This document shows positions 34,006 through 41,363 of a stretch of DNA of 64,000 bases, in pieces (position 1 is the stretch's first letter; each line of letters opens with the position of its first letter). The notes under the pieces were generated by a model. It made no database searches. It was not told the origin of the DNA and saw only the letters and a program-made list of their open reading frames with translations. Origin of the DNA: Micromonospora costi (GTDB taxonomy: Bacteria; Actinomycetota; Actinomycetes; Mycobacteriales; Micromonosporaceae). The stretch spans positions 434,001 to 498,000 of the forward strand of contig NZ_RBAN01000003.1 of NCBI RefSeq assembly GCF_003626655.1. Reading direction: 5' to 3'. The position numbers and the translations under genes were made by a program.

Positions 34006-34584
34006 ATGCAGCCCGGTTACCCCGGTCAGGATCCCCACGAGCAGCAGCCCCACCAGGATCCGACCGCCCCGCAGCCCGACCCGTACGCGCAGCCGCCGGC
34101 CGCGCCGTACGGGCAGCAGCCCACGTCGGGCCAGCCCTACGGCCAGCAGCCCACGTCGGGTCAGCCCTACGGCCAGCAGCCGCCGGCCGCGCCGTACGGC
34201 CAGCAGCCCACGTCCGGCCAGCCGTACGGCCAGCAGCCGTACCAGGACCCGTACGGCCAGCAGCAGCCGTACGGTGGCGCCCCCACCTACCCGAACGCCG
34301 GCTACCCGCAGGCGGGCGGGCAGAACAACACGCTCGGCCTCGTGTCGATGATCCTCGGCATCGCGTCGATCCCGCTGGTCTGCTGCCTCTACCTGGGCAT
34401 CCCGGTCGGCATCGCCGGCGTCATCACCGGCTACCTGGCCAAGCAGAAGGCTGACCAGGGGCAGGCCAGCAACGCCGGCCAGGCCAAGGCCGGCCTCATC
34501 TGCGGCGCGATCGGCGCGGTCCTGGGCATCCTGGTGCTCATCCTCGGCATCGTCGCCAACGTGAACCTGCCGACCGAGCCCTGA
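34006..34584 (+). CDS. DUF4190-type membrane protein with PYGQQP repeats
   Basis: 192 aa, ATG 34006 after AAGGAG. Residues 1-105 are low-complexity Pro/Gln/Tyr sequence with repeated GQQPTSGQPY-type units. Residues about 108-190 contain two membrane segments with a charged loop (AKQKADQGQASNAGQAKAGL), the DUF4190 layout. Function unknown. Such disordered tails on small actinobacterial membrane proteins may serve assembly or polar localisation. It is followed by a terminator shared with the convergent gene. Confidence 0.8.
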   Translation: MQPGYPGQDPHEQQPHQDPTAPQPDPYAQPPAAPYGQQPTSGQPYGQQPTSGQPYGQQPPAAPYGQQPTSGQPYGQQPYQDPYGQQQPYGGAPTYPNAGYPQAGGQNNTLGLVSMILGIASIPLVCCLYLGIPVGIAGVITGYLAKQKADQGQASNAGQAKAGLICGAIGAVLGILVLILGIVANVNLPTEP

Positions 34585-34600
34585 CCGACGGCGTACACCC

Positions 34601-34632
34601 AGGGGCGTCCCGCGGACCGCGGGGCGCCCCTT
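34601..34632. terminator. Bidirectional terminator hairpin
   Basis: AGGGGCGTCCCGC (34601-34613) pairs with GCGGGGCGCCCCT (34619-34631), with one G.U pair, and is followed by TT. It lies between convergent genes. Confidence 0.7.
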
Positions 34633-34638
34633 GCCGTG

Positions 34639-35928
34639 TCAGCGGGCGGGCGCGCGGGTGAGCGCGCGTGTGGCGGCGGCGCCGAGCAACGCCCCGGCCG
34701 CCACCACCGCGGTGGTGACCACCCCCACCTGCCAGGCGACCGGGCCCATCTCGGCGAGGCGGCCCCCGCCCAGCGGGCCGCCGGACGCGGCCGCCGCGAG
34801 GCCGAGCAGCACGCCCGCCACCGGACCGGCGATCGCCGCCGGCCCGAGCAGCGGCCCCCAGGCCAGCGGCGCCCGCTCGTCGGCGGCGAGCCGCAGCAGA
34901 CGCCGGGCGAGCAGCCAGCCGGCGGCCATCCCGGCGAGGACCGGCACCGCGAGCAGCGCGGCGCCCACCCCGTCGACGGGGCCGCGGGGCAGGCCGGCCA
35001 GCAGCGGTACGGCCGGCAGCGCGCCGACCGACACCTCGCTGGTGCGCACCGCGGTGTCGGTGCCCACGGCGAAGCCCGGCCCGAGCAGGTAGCTGGTCGA
35101 CCAGACGGTGGCGTTGGGCGCGTAGGCGAGGCTCACGAGGACGATCCCGGCCTGACCCGCCACCCCGGTGCGGTATGCCCCGATCATGTCGGCGGCGTCG
35201 CCGCCGCCCGTGGCCACCGCGAGCCCGGCGGCCCCCGCCCCCGCCGCGAGCAGGAGCAGACCGGCGACCAGGCCGGTGCGGACCCCGTCGCGCAGCACCG
35301 CCGGGGACCGCTCGACGAGCAGCCCGAACACGCCGGTGATGCGGGCCGCGCCGGCCAGGGCCGCCACCGCACCGACCAGGGCGAAGGTCACGCCCGACCG
35401 GACCGGCGACACGTCCTTGCCGCCGGCACCGACCAGCACCGCGGCGAGCACGCCGAGCACCGCGTAGCCCGCGGCGACGGCCGCCGCGGCGCTGAGCGCC
35501 TGCCGGGGTGACCGCCCGCCGCGGGCGCCGATGGCCCGGCTGACGTGCACTCCGGCGCGGGCCAGCCGCCAGACGACCAGCGCGGTCAGCGCCAGCGGGG
35601 TGAGCCCGAGCGGGCCCGCGTCCGTGCCCAGCGGCACCCCGTGGCCGAGCAGCCAGCCGGCCAGACCGGCACGCAGCGCCCCGGTGACCGAGCCGGCGTC
35701 CTCACTGAGCTGGGCCAGGCCGAGCACGACCGCGACCGGCAGGTACGAGGTGAGGGCCGCCCCGACCGCCGCCACCGCGGCGGCCACGGCAAGTGGCGCC
35801 CGACCACGCGGCGACCCACCGGCGCGTGGGGCGGGCACCCGCCGGCCCCGACCGGCAGGGGTCACCGGCCGGTCGTCGGCGGTGACCGCACCGGAACGGC
35901 GTGGTTGCTCAGGGGTGTCGGGGGACAT
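34639..35928 (-). CDS. DUF6350-type multi-pass membrane protein
   Basis: 429 aa. After a basic, Pro-rich cytoplasmic N-terminus of about 45 residues there are roughly ten hydrophobic segments. The family is common in actinobacteria and usually lies, as here, between the sucCD and purNH genes; it has been linked by name to PerM-like cell-division membrane proteins, but I infer no function. The adjacent purN/purH and sucD/sucC genes support the assignment. Confidence 0.75.
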   Translation of the reverse strand: MSPDTPEQPRRSGAVTADDRPVTPAGRGRRVPAPRAGGSPRGRAPLAVAAAVAAVGAALTSYLPVAVVLGLAQLSEDAGSVTGALRAGLAGWLLGHGVPLGTDAGPLGLTPLALTALVVWRLARAGVHVSRAIGARGGRSPRQALSAAAAVAAGYAVLGVLAAVLVGAGGKDVSPVRSGVTFALVGAVAALAGAARITGVFGLLVERSPAVLRDGVRTGLVAGLLLLAAGAGAAGLAVATGGGDAADMIGAYRTGVAGQAGIVLVSLAYAPNATVWSTSYLLGPGFAVGTDTAVRTSEVSVGALPAVPLLAGLPRGPVDGVGAALLAVPVLAGMAAGWLLARRLLRLAADERAPLAWGPLLGPAAIAGPVAGVLLGLAAAASGGPLGGGRLAEMGPVAWQVGVVTTAVVAAGALLGAAATRALTRAPAR

Positions 35929-36031
35929 CGGGATCTACTCTGGCACGCCGCGCCCGCGACGGCAGTCCGATACCGCCGCCGCACGACCGCGAGTCCCGCG
36001 ATCGCCGGCCGCAGAGAGGCACGGCGACAAC

Positions 36032-36130
36032 GACGGGCGCGGCGACGGCGGCGGGGACGGCGACAGCGACGGGAACCGCGACAGCGACGGGCGCGGCGAC
36101 GGCGGCGGGGACGGCGACAGCGACGGGGAA
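36032..36130. repeat. 54-bp tandem repeat, about 1.8 copies
   Basis: Unit 36032-36085 begins GACGGGCGCGGCGACGGCGG and is repeated from 36086. It is built from smaller GACGGCGACAGC blocks. It lies in the gap between the sucD terminator and the DUF6350 gene (35929-36184), which otherwise shows no gene. Confidence 0.75.
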
Positions 36131-36135
36131 ACGGC

Positions 36136-36169
36136 CGAGGGGGCCGACCCGATCCGGTCGACCCCCTCG
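36136..36169 (-). terminator. Terminator hairpin of the sucCD operon
   Basis: CGAGGGGGCCGACC (36136-36149) pairs with 36156-36169 with one mismatch, around CGATCC, 16 bp past the sucD stop. Confidence 0.65.
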
Positions 36170-36184
36170 CCTGGAACGGTCCAC

Positions 36185-37072
36185 TCAGCCAGCGGACATG
36201 ATCTCCCGCATCAGGCGGGCCGTCTCGGTCGGCGTCTTGCCGACCTTGACGCCGACCGCCTCCAGCGCGGACTTCTTGGCGTCGGCCGTGCCGGCCGAGC
36301 CGGAGATGATCGCGCCCGCGTGGCCCATGGTCTTGCCGGGCGGCGCGGTGAAACCGGCGATGTAGCCGACCACCGGCTTGGTGACGTTGGCCTTGATGAA
36401 CTCGGCGGCCCGCTCCTCGGCGTCGCCACCGATCTCGCCGATCATCACGATCGCGTCGGTGTCCGGGTCGGCCTCGAACGCCGCGAGCGCGTCGATGTGG
36501 GTGGTGCCGATGATCGGGTCACCGCCGATGCCGACGCAGGTCGAGAAGCCGATGTCGCGCAGCTCGTACATCATCTGATAGGTCAGCGTGCCGCTCTTGC
36601 TGACCAGGCCGATCCGGCCGGAGCCGGTGATGTCGGCCGGGATGATGCCGGCGTTGGAGGCGCCCGGCGAGGCGATGCCGGGGCAGTTCGGGCCGATGAT
36701 CCGGGTCCGCCCGCCCTTGGCCACGTTGTACGCCCAGAACGCGGCGGTGTCGTGCACCGGCACGCCCTCGGTGATGACGACGGCCAGCTCGATGCCGGCG
36801 TCGATCGCCTCGATCACCGCGGCCTTGGTGAACTGCGGCGGCACGAAGATGACGGTGACGTCCGCCCCGGTCTCCTTCATGGCGTCCGCCACGGTGGCGA
36901 AGACCGGCAGCTCGGTGCCGTCGAAGTCGACGGTCTGGCCCGCCTTGCGCGGGTTGGTGCCGCCCACGATGGTGGTACCCGCGGCGAGCATCCGCCGGGT
37001 GTGCTTGGAGCCCTCGGAACCGGTCATCCCCTGAACGATGACCTTCGAGTCCTTGGTCAGCCAGATTGCCAT
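36185..37072 (-). CDS. sucD: Succinyl-CoA synthetase alpha subunit
   Basis: 295 aa. It carries the CoA-binding domain and the phosphohistidine used in succinyl-CoA to succinate conversion with nucleotide synthesis. The N-terminal KVIVQGMTGSEGSKHTRRML segment (about 9-28) binds CoA. GHAGAIISGSAGTA near residue 250 holds the catalytic His. It starts two bases after sucC ends. Confidence 0.95.
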   Translation of the reverse strand: MAIWLTKDSKVIVQGMTGSEGSKHTRRMLAAGTTIVGGTNPRKAGQTVDFDGTELPVFATVADAMKETGADVTVIFVPPQFTKAAVIEAIDAGIELAVVITEGVPVHDTAAFWAYNVAKGGRTRIIGPNCPGIASPGASNAGIIPADITGSGRIGLVSKSGTLTYQMMYELRDIGFSTCVGIGGDPIIGTTHIDALAAFEADPDTDAIVMIGEIGGDAEERAAEFIKANVTKPVVGYIAGFTAPPGKTMGHAGAIISGSAGTADAKKSALEAVGVKVGKTPTETARLMREIMSAG

Positions 37073-37074
37073 GT

Positions 37075-38253
37075 TCAGACCCCCGCAGCGGCCAGCTCGG
37101 CGGCCCGCTCGGCCGCGCCATCCATCGTGTCGACCCGCTCGATCAGCGGGTTGTTCGCGCCGTCGAGGATCGCCCGGCCGGCCTCGGCGTTGTTGCCGTC
37201 GAGCCGGACGACGAGCGGCTTGGTGACCTGCTCACCGCGCTGCTCGAGCAGGGCGAGAGCCTGCACGATGCCGTTCGCGACCGCGTCGCAGGCGGTGATG
37301 CCGCCGAAGACGTTGACGAAGACGCTCTTCACCGACGGGTCGGAGAGGACGATCTCCAGGCCGTTCGCCATGACCGCGGCACTCGCGCCGCCGCCGATGT
37401 CGAGGAAGTTGGCCGGCTTCACGCCGCCGTGCCGCTCACCGGCGTACGCGACCACGTCGAGCGTGGACATGACCAGCCCGGCGCCGTTGCCGATGATGCC
37501 GACCTCGCCGTCGAGCTTGACGTAGTTGAGGTCCTTCTCCTTGGCGGCCTGCTCCAGCGGGTCCACCGCGGCCTGGTCGACCAGCGCCTCGTGGTCCGGG
37601 TGCCGGAACCCGGCGTTCTCGTCCAGGCTCACCTTGGCGTCGAGCAGCAGCAGCTTGCCGTCGCCGGTCTTGGCCAGCGGGTTCACCTCGACGAGCGTGG
37701 CGTCCTCGGCCACGAAGGCCTTCCACAGCCCGACGGCGACCTCGACGACCTGGTCGGCGACCTCGGCCGGGAAGCCGGCGGCGGTGACGATCTCGCGCGC
37801 CTTGGCCTCGTCCACCCCGGTGACCGCGTCGATCGGGGCCTTGACGACCTTCTCCGGGGTCTCGGCGGCGACCTGCTCGATGTCCATGCCGCCGGCGACG
37901 CTGGCGATGCAGAGGAAGGTGCGGTTCGCCCGGTCGAGCAGGTAGGAGAAGTAGTACTCCTCGGCCACGTCCGCGGTCACGGTGATCATGACCTTGTGGA
38001 CGGTGTGGCCCTTGATGTCCATGCCGAGGATGTCGGTGGCGCGGGCCACCGTCTCCTCCGCGCCCTCGGCCAGCTTCACGCCGCCGGCCTTGCCCCGGCC
38101 ACCGACCTTCACCTGCGCCTTGACGACCACCCGGCCGCCGAGGCGTTCGGCGATCGCGCGGGCCTCCTCCGGGGTCGTGGCGACGCCGCCGGCGAGCACG
38201 GGCAATCCGTGCCGCTCGAACAGGTCCCGCCCCTGGTACTCGTACAGGTCCAC
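37075..38253 (-). CDS. sucC: Succinyl-CoA synthetase beta subunit
   Basis: 392 aa. The N-terminal ATP-grasp domain opens MDLYEYQGRDLFERHGLPV and contains KAQVKVGGRGKAGGVKLA (about 45-62). LVEVNPLAKTGDGKLLLLDAK is the metal/nucleotide site, and NVFGGITACD lies in the C-terminal flavodoxin-like domain. First gene of the sucCD operon. The 440 bp upstream hold the promoter and the terminator of the next gene. Confidence 0.95.
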   Translation of the reverse strand: MDLYEYQGRDLFERHGLPVLAGGVATTPEEARAIAERLGGRVVVKAQVKVGGRGKAGGVKLAEGAEETVARATDILGMDIKGHTVHKVMITVTADVAEEYYFSYLLDRANRTFLCIASVAGGMDIEQVAAETPEKVVKAPIDAVTGVDEAKAREIVTAAGFPAEVADQVVEVAVGLWKAFVAEDATLVEVNPLAKTGDGKLLLLDAKVSLDENAGFRHPDHEALVDQAAVDPLEQAAKEKDLNYVKLDGEVGIIGNGAGLVMSTLDVVAYAGERHGGVKPANFLDIGGGASAAVMANGLEIVLSDPSVKSVFVNVFGGITACDAVANGIVQALALLEQRGEQVTKPLVVRLDGNNAEAGRAILDGANNPLIERVDTMDGAAERAAELAAAGV

Positions 38254-38605
38254 GATTGCGCGTCCCGTCCCGTCTCCGCGGCGCGCCGTCGCGCCGCCAC
38301 CAGCGTTCAGAAAACAGTTTGACGCCTGTCATCAGTTGAAACAGGCCATTGGCCGCAGCCTAGCGAGGTGGACACCGGTGGCAACCGAGCGGGTGCGTGG
38401 TGTGCGGTAATGCACAACCCTGCCCCGTACGCGCCGGATTCCGGACTTCAGCGGTTCACGTCAACCGTCCGGGCGATGTTGCCGCGGGTGCGTAACCCCT
38501 CCGCGGGGGCGTCGTTGAGTCAGATGTCGGAGCGCTGGTCAGCGCGATGACGGGAGACGGCCGATGCCCTGTCGGTCGAGGGGTGGCGGCGGGGCATCGT
38601 GCATA
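38254..38605. other. Intergenic region upstream of sucC, no gene seen
   Basis: No protein-like frame on either strand. The part nearest sucC (38300-38350) is less GC-rich (GAAAACAGTTTGACGCCTGT) and probably contains the promoter, but no convincing -35/-10 pair could be fixed. Confidence 0.4.
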
Positions 38606-38642
38606 GAGGGGCCGGACGTGTGAGGGGTGCGTCCGGCCCCTC
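38606..38642 (-). terminator. Terminator hairpin after the B12-binding protein gene
   Basis: GAGGGGCCGGACG (38606-38618) pairs perfectly with CGTCCGGCCCCTC (38630-38642) around an 11-base loop. Confidence 0.65.
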
Positions 38643-38695
38643 CCCCGTCTCCAGGTACCGGTGGTCGCCGCTCCGCTGAGCGGCACCACCGGCAC

Positions 38696-39100
<405 letters not shown>

Positions 39101-39389
39101 CAGCGCACACCTTTCACCGGCTCCGCGGCCAATCACCTGAACGAACGGTAACCCGGGCGGGCGGGGGCGGGAAGTCGGGGCCGGGAACGTCACCCCGGGG
39201 CGGCGTCGACGGGCGGGGCAGGCGCGTACGGGAGGGGCGCCGGCGCCCGTGTCGTCAAGCCGGACTACTCCGCCGCATCGGTCACGCTGCGCGACGAACG
39301 GACAGTAAACGGGGCACCGAACGGCGGCACGAGGCATAACAATCATGGACGCAAACGGACAGAACGACACGCCAATTCGGCGGTCTGGC
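39101..39389. other. Intergenic region between divergent B12-binding protein and M23 peptidase genes
   Basis: About 290 bp without a credible gene. A c-di-AMP (ydaO-type) riboswitch, frequent before actinobacterial wall hydrolases, was looked for here and in the following leader and not found. Confidence 0.4.
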
Positions 39390-39390
39390 T

Positions 39391-39418
39391 TGTGACTCGT
39401 GTGGCGGTTGGCTAACGT
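39391..39418 (+). promoter_or_regulatory. Candidate promoter of the first M23 peptidase gene
   Basis: TTGTGA (39390-39395) and TAACGT (39413-39418) are spaced 17 bp, fair matches to housekeeping sigma boxes. Read as TGTGAC-N16-TAACGT it has the same layout as the box pair before the second M23 gene. The predicted 5' UTR is about 110 bases. Confidence 0.5.
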
Positions 39419-39532
39419 GTCCACGGTTGTCATCAGGTCCACGGACGGGTGACGACGCGACCCGCAGACGTTCACCGGCGCTTCACCGGCCGTCCGCGAG
39501 CCGCTTCGGAACCCCGACAACGGAGGGTGTGC

Positions 39533-40243
39533 GTGCGCCAGCGCCTGTCGTCTGAGCCCGATAGATATCGCGGCCGCCGCCGTGTACCCACCCCGCCGCG
39601 GAGCCGCTACGCCGCAGTCGTCACCACCGCCTTCGTCGGCGCCGGCGTCGTCGCGCTCGGCGCGGGCGCCCTGCCCGACGCGAAGAGCGTCAGCCCCACG
39701 GTCCTCGACGAGCTTCGCCAGGCCTCGATCACCAGCCAGGACGCCGCGGCCCGTGCCGACACCGCCGAGCGCGCCTCCCGTGACAACTCGCGGACCGACG
39801 AGGCCGGTGAGCCCGACGTCTGGTTGCTGCCCCTCCAGGGCTACGACTTCAAGTCGCCCTACGGCATGCGCTGGGGGCAGCTCCACACGGGCGTCGACCT
39901 GGTCGCCCCCGAGGGCACCCCGTACGTCGCGGTCCACTCCGGCACGGTCACCAAGGCCGGCTGGTTCGGTGGCTACGGCTACGCGGTGATCGTCCAGCAC
40001 CCGGACGGCAGCGAGGCGATCTACGGGCACTCGTCGGCCGTCAGCGTCCACGAGGGGCAGCAGGTCAAGGCCGGCGACCAGCTCGGTCTCGTCGGCAACA
40101 CCGGCCACTCCTACGGCTCCCACCTGCACCTCGAGGTGCATGTCAAGGGCGAACCGGTCGACCCGGTGCCGTGGCTCCAGGACCGCGGAGTGGACATCAA
40201 GCTACAAGTGGAGACGTACTACAACGACGTAGCGGCGTCCTGA
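39533..40243 (+). CDS. M23 family metallopeptidase, membrane-anchored or secreted
   Basis: 236 aa from GTG 39533, preceded by CGGAGGG (39521-39527). A basic N-terminus and one hydrophobic segment (YAAVVTTAFVGAGVVALGAGA, split near residues 25-45) act as signal or anchor. A short coiled linker follows, then the LytM domain with HTGVD and the HLHLEVH pair as zinc ligands. It should cleave peptidoglycan cross-bridges outside the cell. Followed by an intrinsic terminator. Confidence 0.9.
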   Translation: MRQRLSSEPDRYRGRRRVPTPPRSRYAAVVTTAFVGAGVVALGAGALPDAKSVSPTVLDELRQASITSQDAAARADTAERASRDNSRTDEAGEPDVWLLPLQGYDFKSPYGMRWGQLHTGVDLVAPEGTPYVAVHSGTVTKAGWFGGYGYAVIVQHPDGSEAIYGHSSAVSVHEGQQVKAGDQLGLVGNTGHSYGSHLHLEVHVKGEPVDPVPWLQDRGVDIKLQVETYYNDVAAS

Positions 40244-40262
40244 CGCTGCGCATCGTTCCTTC

Positions 40263-40290
40263 ACCGCCCGGATCGACCGATCCGGGCGGT
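40263..40290 (+). terminator. Intrinsic terminator after the first M23 gene
   Basis: ACCGCCCGGATC (40263-40274) pairs perfectly with GATCCGGGCGGT (40279-40290), followed by TTTCTTTCT. One of the few terminators here with a clear T-tract. Confidence 0.9.
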
Positions 40291-40338
40291 TTCTTTCTGC
40301 CCTCCTCCCCGCGAAGTAACCCGCGCCACTCCCGCGAC

Positions 40339-40366
40339 TGTGACGGGTGCCACCAGCGCTCATGAT
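40339..40366 (+). promoter_or_regulatory. Candidate promoter of the second M23 peptidase gene
   Basis: TGTGAC (40339-40344), 16 bases, then CATGAT (40361-40366). Same spacing and same upstream box as in front of the first M23 gene. Confidence 0.35.
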
Positions 40367-40518
40367 CAGATAGCGGGACGAACCCGTCGACCGGTGCCGA
40401 ACCGGGCGGCAGGCGACACCGTGGCGGGCGGGCCGCCGCGACCCCTCGGTGGGCCGCCCACCCGCCCTCACCAGGATCGTTCGGGTCCGACCCCCCTCGA
40501 CTCGTGAAGGTCCACCCC

Positions 40519-41286
40519 GTGCAGGAAGACAGCGCCATCCAGAACGAGCAGCCCACCGACGCCACGGTGGTCCGGCACCGGCGGCCGGCCGGTCGCGTCC
40601 GGCTCCTCGTGGTCGGGGCGGTCGCCGTGGTCGGCCTCGGCGTCGCCGGCGCCGCGATCGCCACGACCGGCGGTGACCAGACCCCGACCCCGGTCTCGGT
40701 CGACGCGCAGGCCCGTGCCGACGCCGCCGCCCGTGCCGACCGCTCGGCCCGCGAGTCGAGCACTCCGGTCGCGCCGACGACCACACCGGCCAGCCCGACA
40801 CCGAGCCCGACCAGCGCCAGCCCCTCGCCCTCGGTGAAGCCGACCACCGCGAAGCCGAAGCCGAAGAAGACGGTGAAGCCGAAGCCGGCCTGGGTCATCC
40901 CCATGAAGGGCGCGACCATCACCTCCTGCTTCGGTCCGCGGTGGGGCACCCAGCACGCCGGTATCGACTTCGCCATGCCCGCCGGCACCCCGATCCACGC
41001 CGCCTTCGGCGGGACCGTGGTCAAGGCCGGTGACGCCGGCGACGGGTACGGCAACTCGGTCTTCATCGACCACGGCAACGGCTACCTGACCCACTACGCC
41101 CACCAGAGCCGCCTGATCGTGAGCGTGGGCGACAAGGTGACCGCCGGCCAGGTCATCGGCTACGAGGGAGCCACCGGCGACGCCACCGGCCCGCACCTGC
41201 ACTTCGAGGTGCACCAGGGCCAGATGTGGAACCAGATCGACCCGGCGCCGTTCCTGAGCGCCCGGGGCATCGACGTGGCCTGCTGA
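40519..41286 (+). CDS. M23 family metallopeptidase, second copy
   Basis: 255 aa from GTG 40519, with GAAGG eight bases upstream; GTG 40504 is an alternative adding five residues. One membrane segment near residues 27-47 is followed by a long Pro/Thr/Ser/Lys linker (about 60-125), probably spanning the wall. The LytM domain follows with HAGIDF, HYAH and HLHFEVH as zinc and catalytic residues. A paralogue of the preceding gene with a longer linker, so it may act further from the membrane. Confidence 0.9.
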   Translation: MQEDSAIQNEQPTDATVVRHRRPAGRVRLLVVGAVAVVGLGVAGAAIATTGGDQTPTPVSVDAQARADAAARADRSARESSTPVAPTTTPASPTPSPTSASPSPSVKPTTAKPKPKKTVKPKPAWVIPMKGATITSCFGPRWGTQHAGIDFAMPAGTPIHAAFGGTVVKAGDAGDGYGNSVFIDHGNGYLTHYAHQSRLIVSVGDKVTAGQVIGYEGATGDATGPHLHFEVHQGQMWNQIDPAPFLSARGIDVAC

Positions 41287-41305
41287 CGGCCACGGCACGA
41301 GGGAG

Positions 41306-41340
41306 AGGCCCGGTCCCGGCGGTCACGCCGGGCCGGGCCT
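41306..41340. terminator. Bidirectional terminator hairpin between M23 and pcrA genes
   Basis: AGGCCCGGTCCCGGCG (41306-41321) pairs with CGCCGGGCCGGGCCT (41326-41340) with one bulged base, followed by CGCCGTCTTT. Confidence 0.65.
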
Positions 41341-41363
41341 CGCCGTCTTTCCGGCGCCGGACG

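Noticed and set aside
39101..39532. Possible c-di-AMP (ydaO-type) riboswitch before the first M23 peptidase gene
   Set aside because: The conserved GAACCCGACAGCTAACC-like core and the paired 5' segments are absent. The only related string is GGAACCCCGACAACGG, which is too short.
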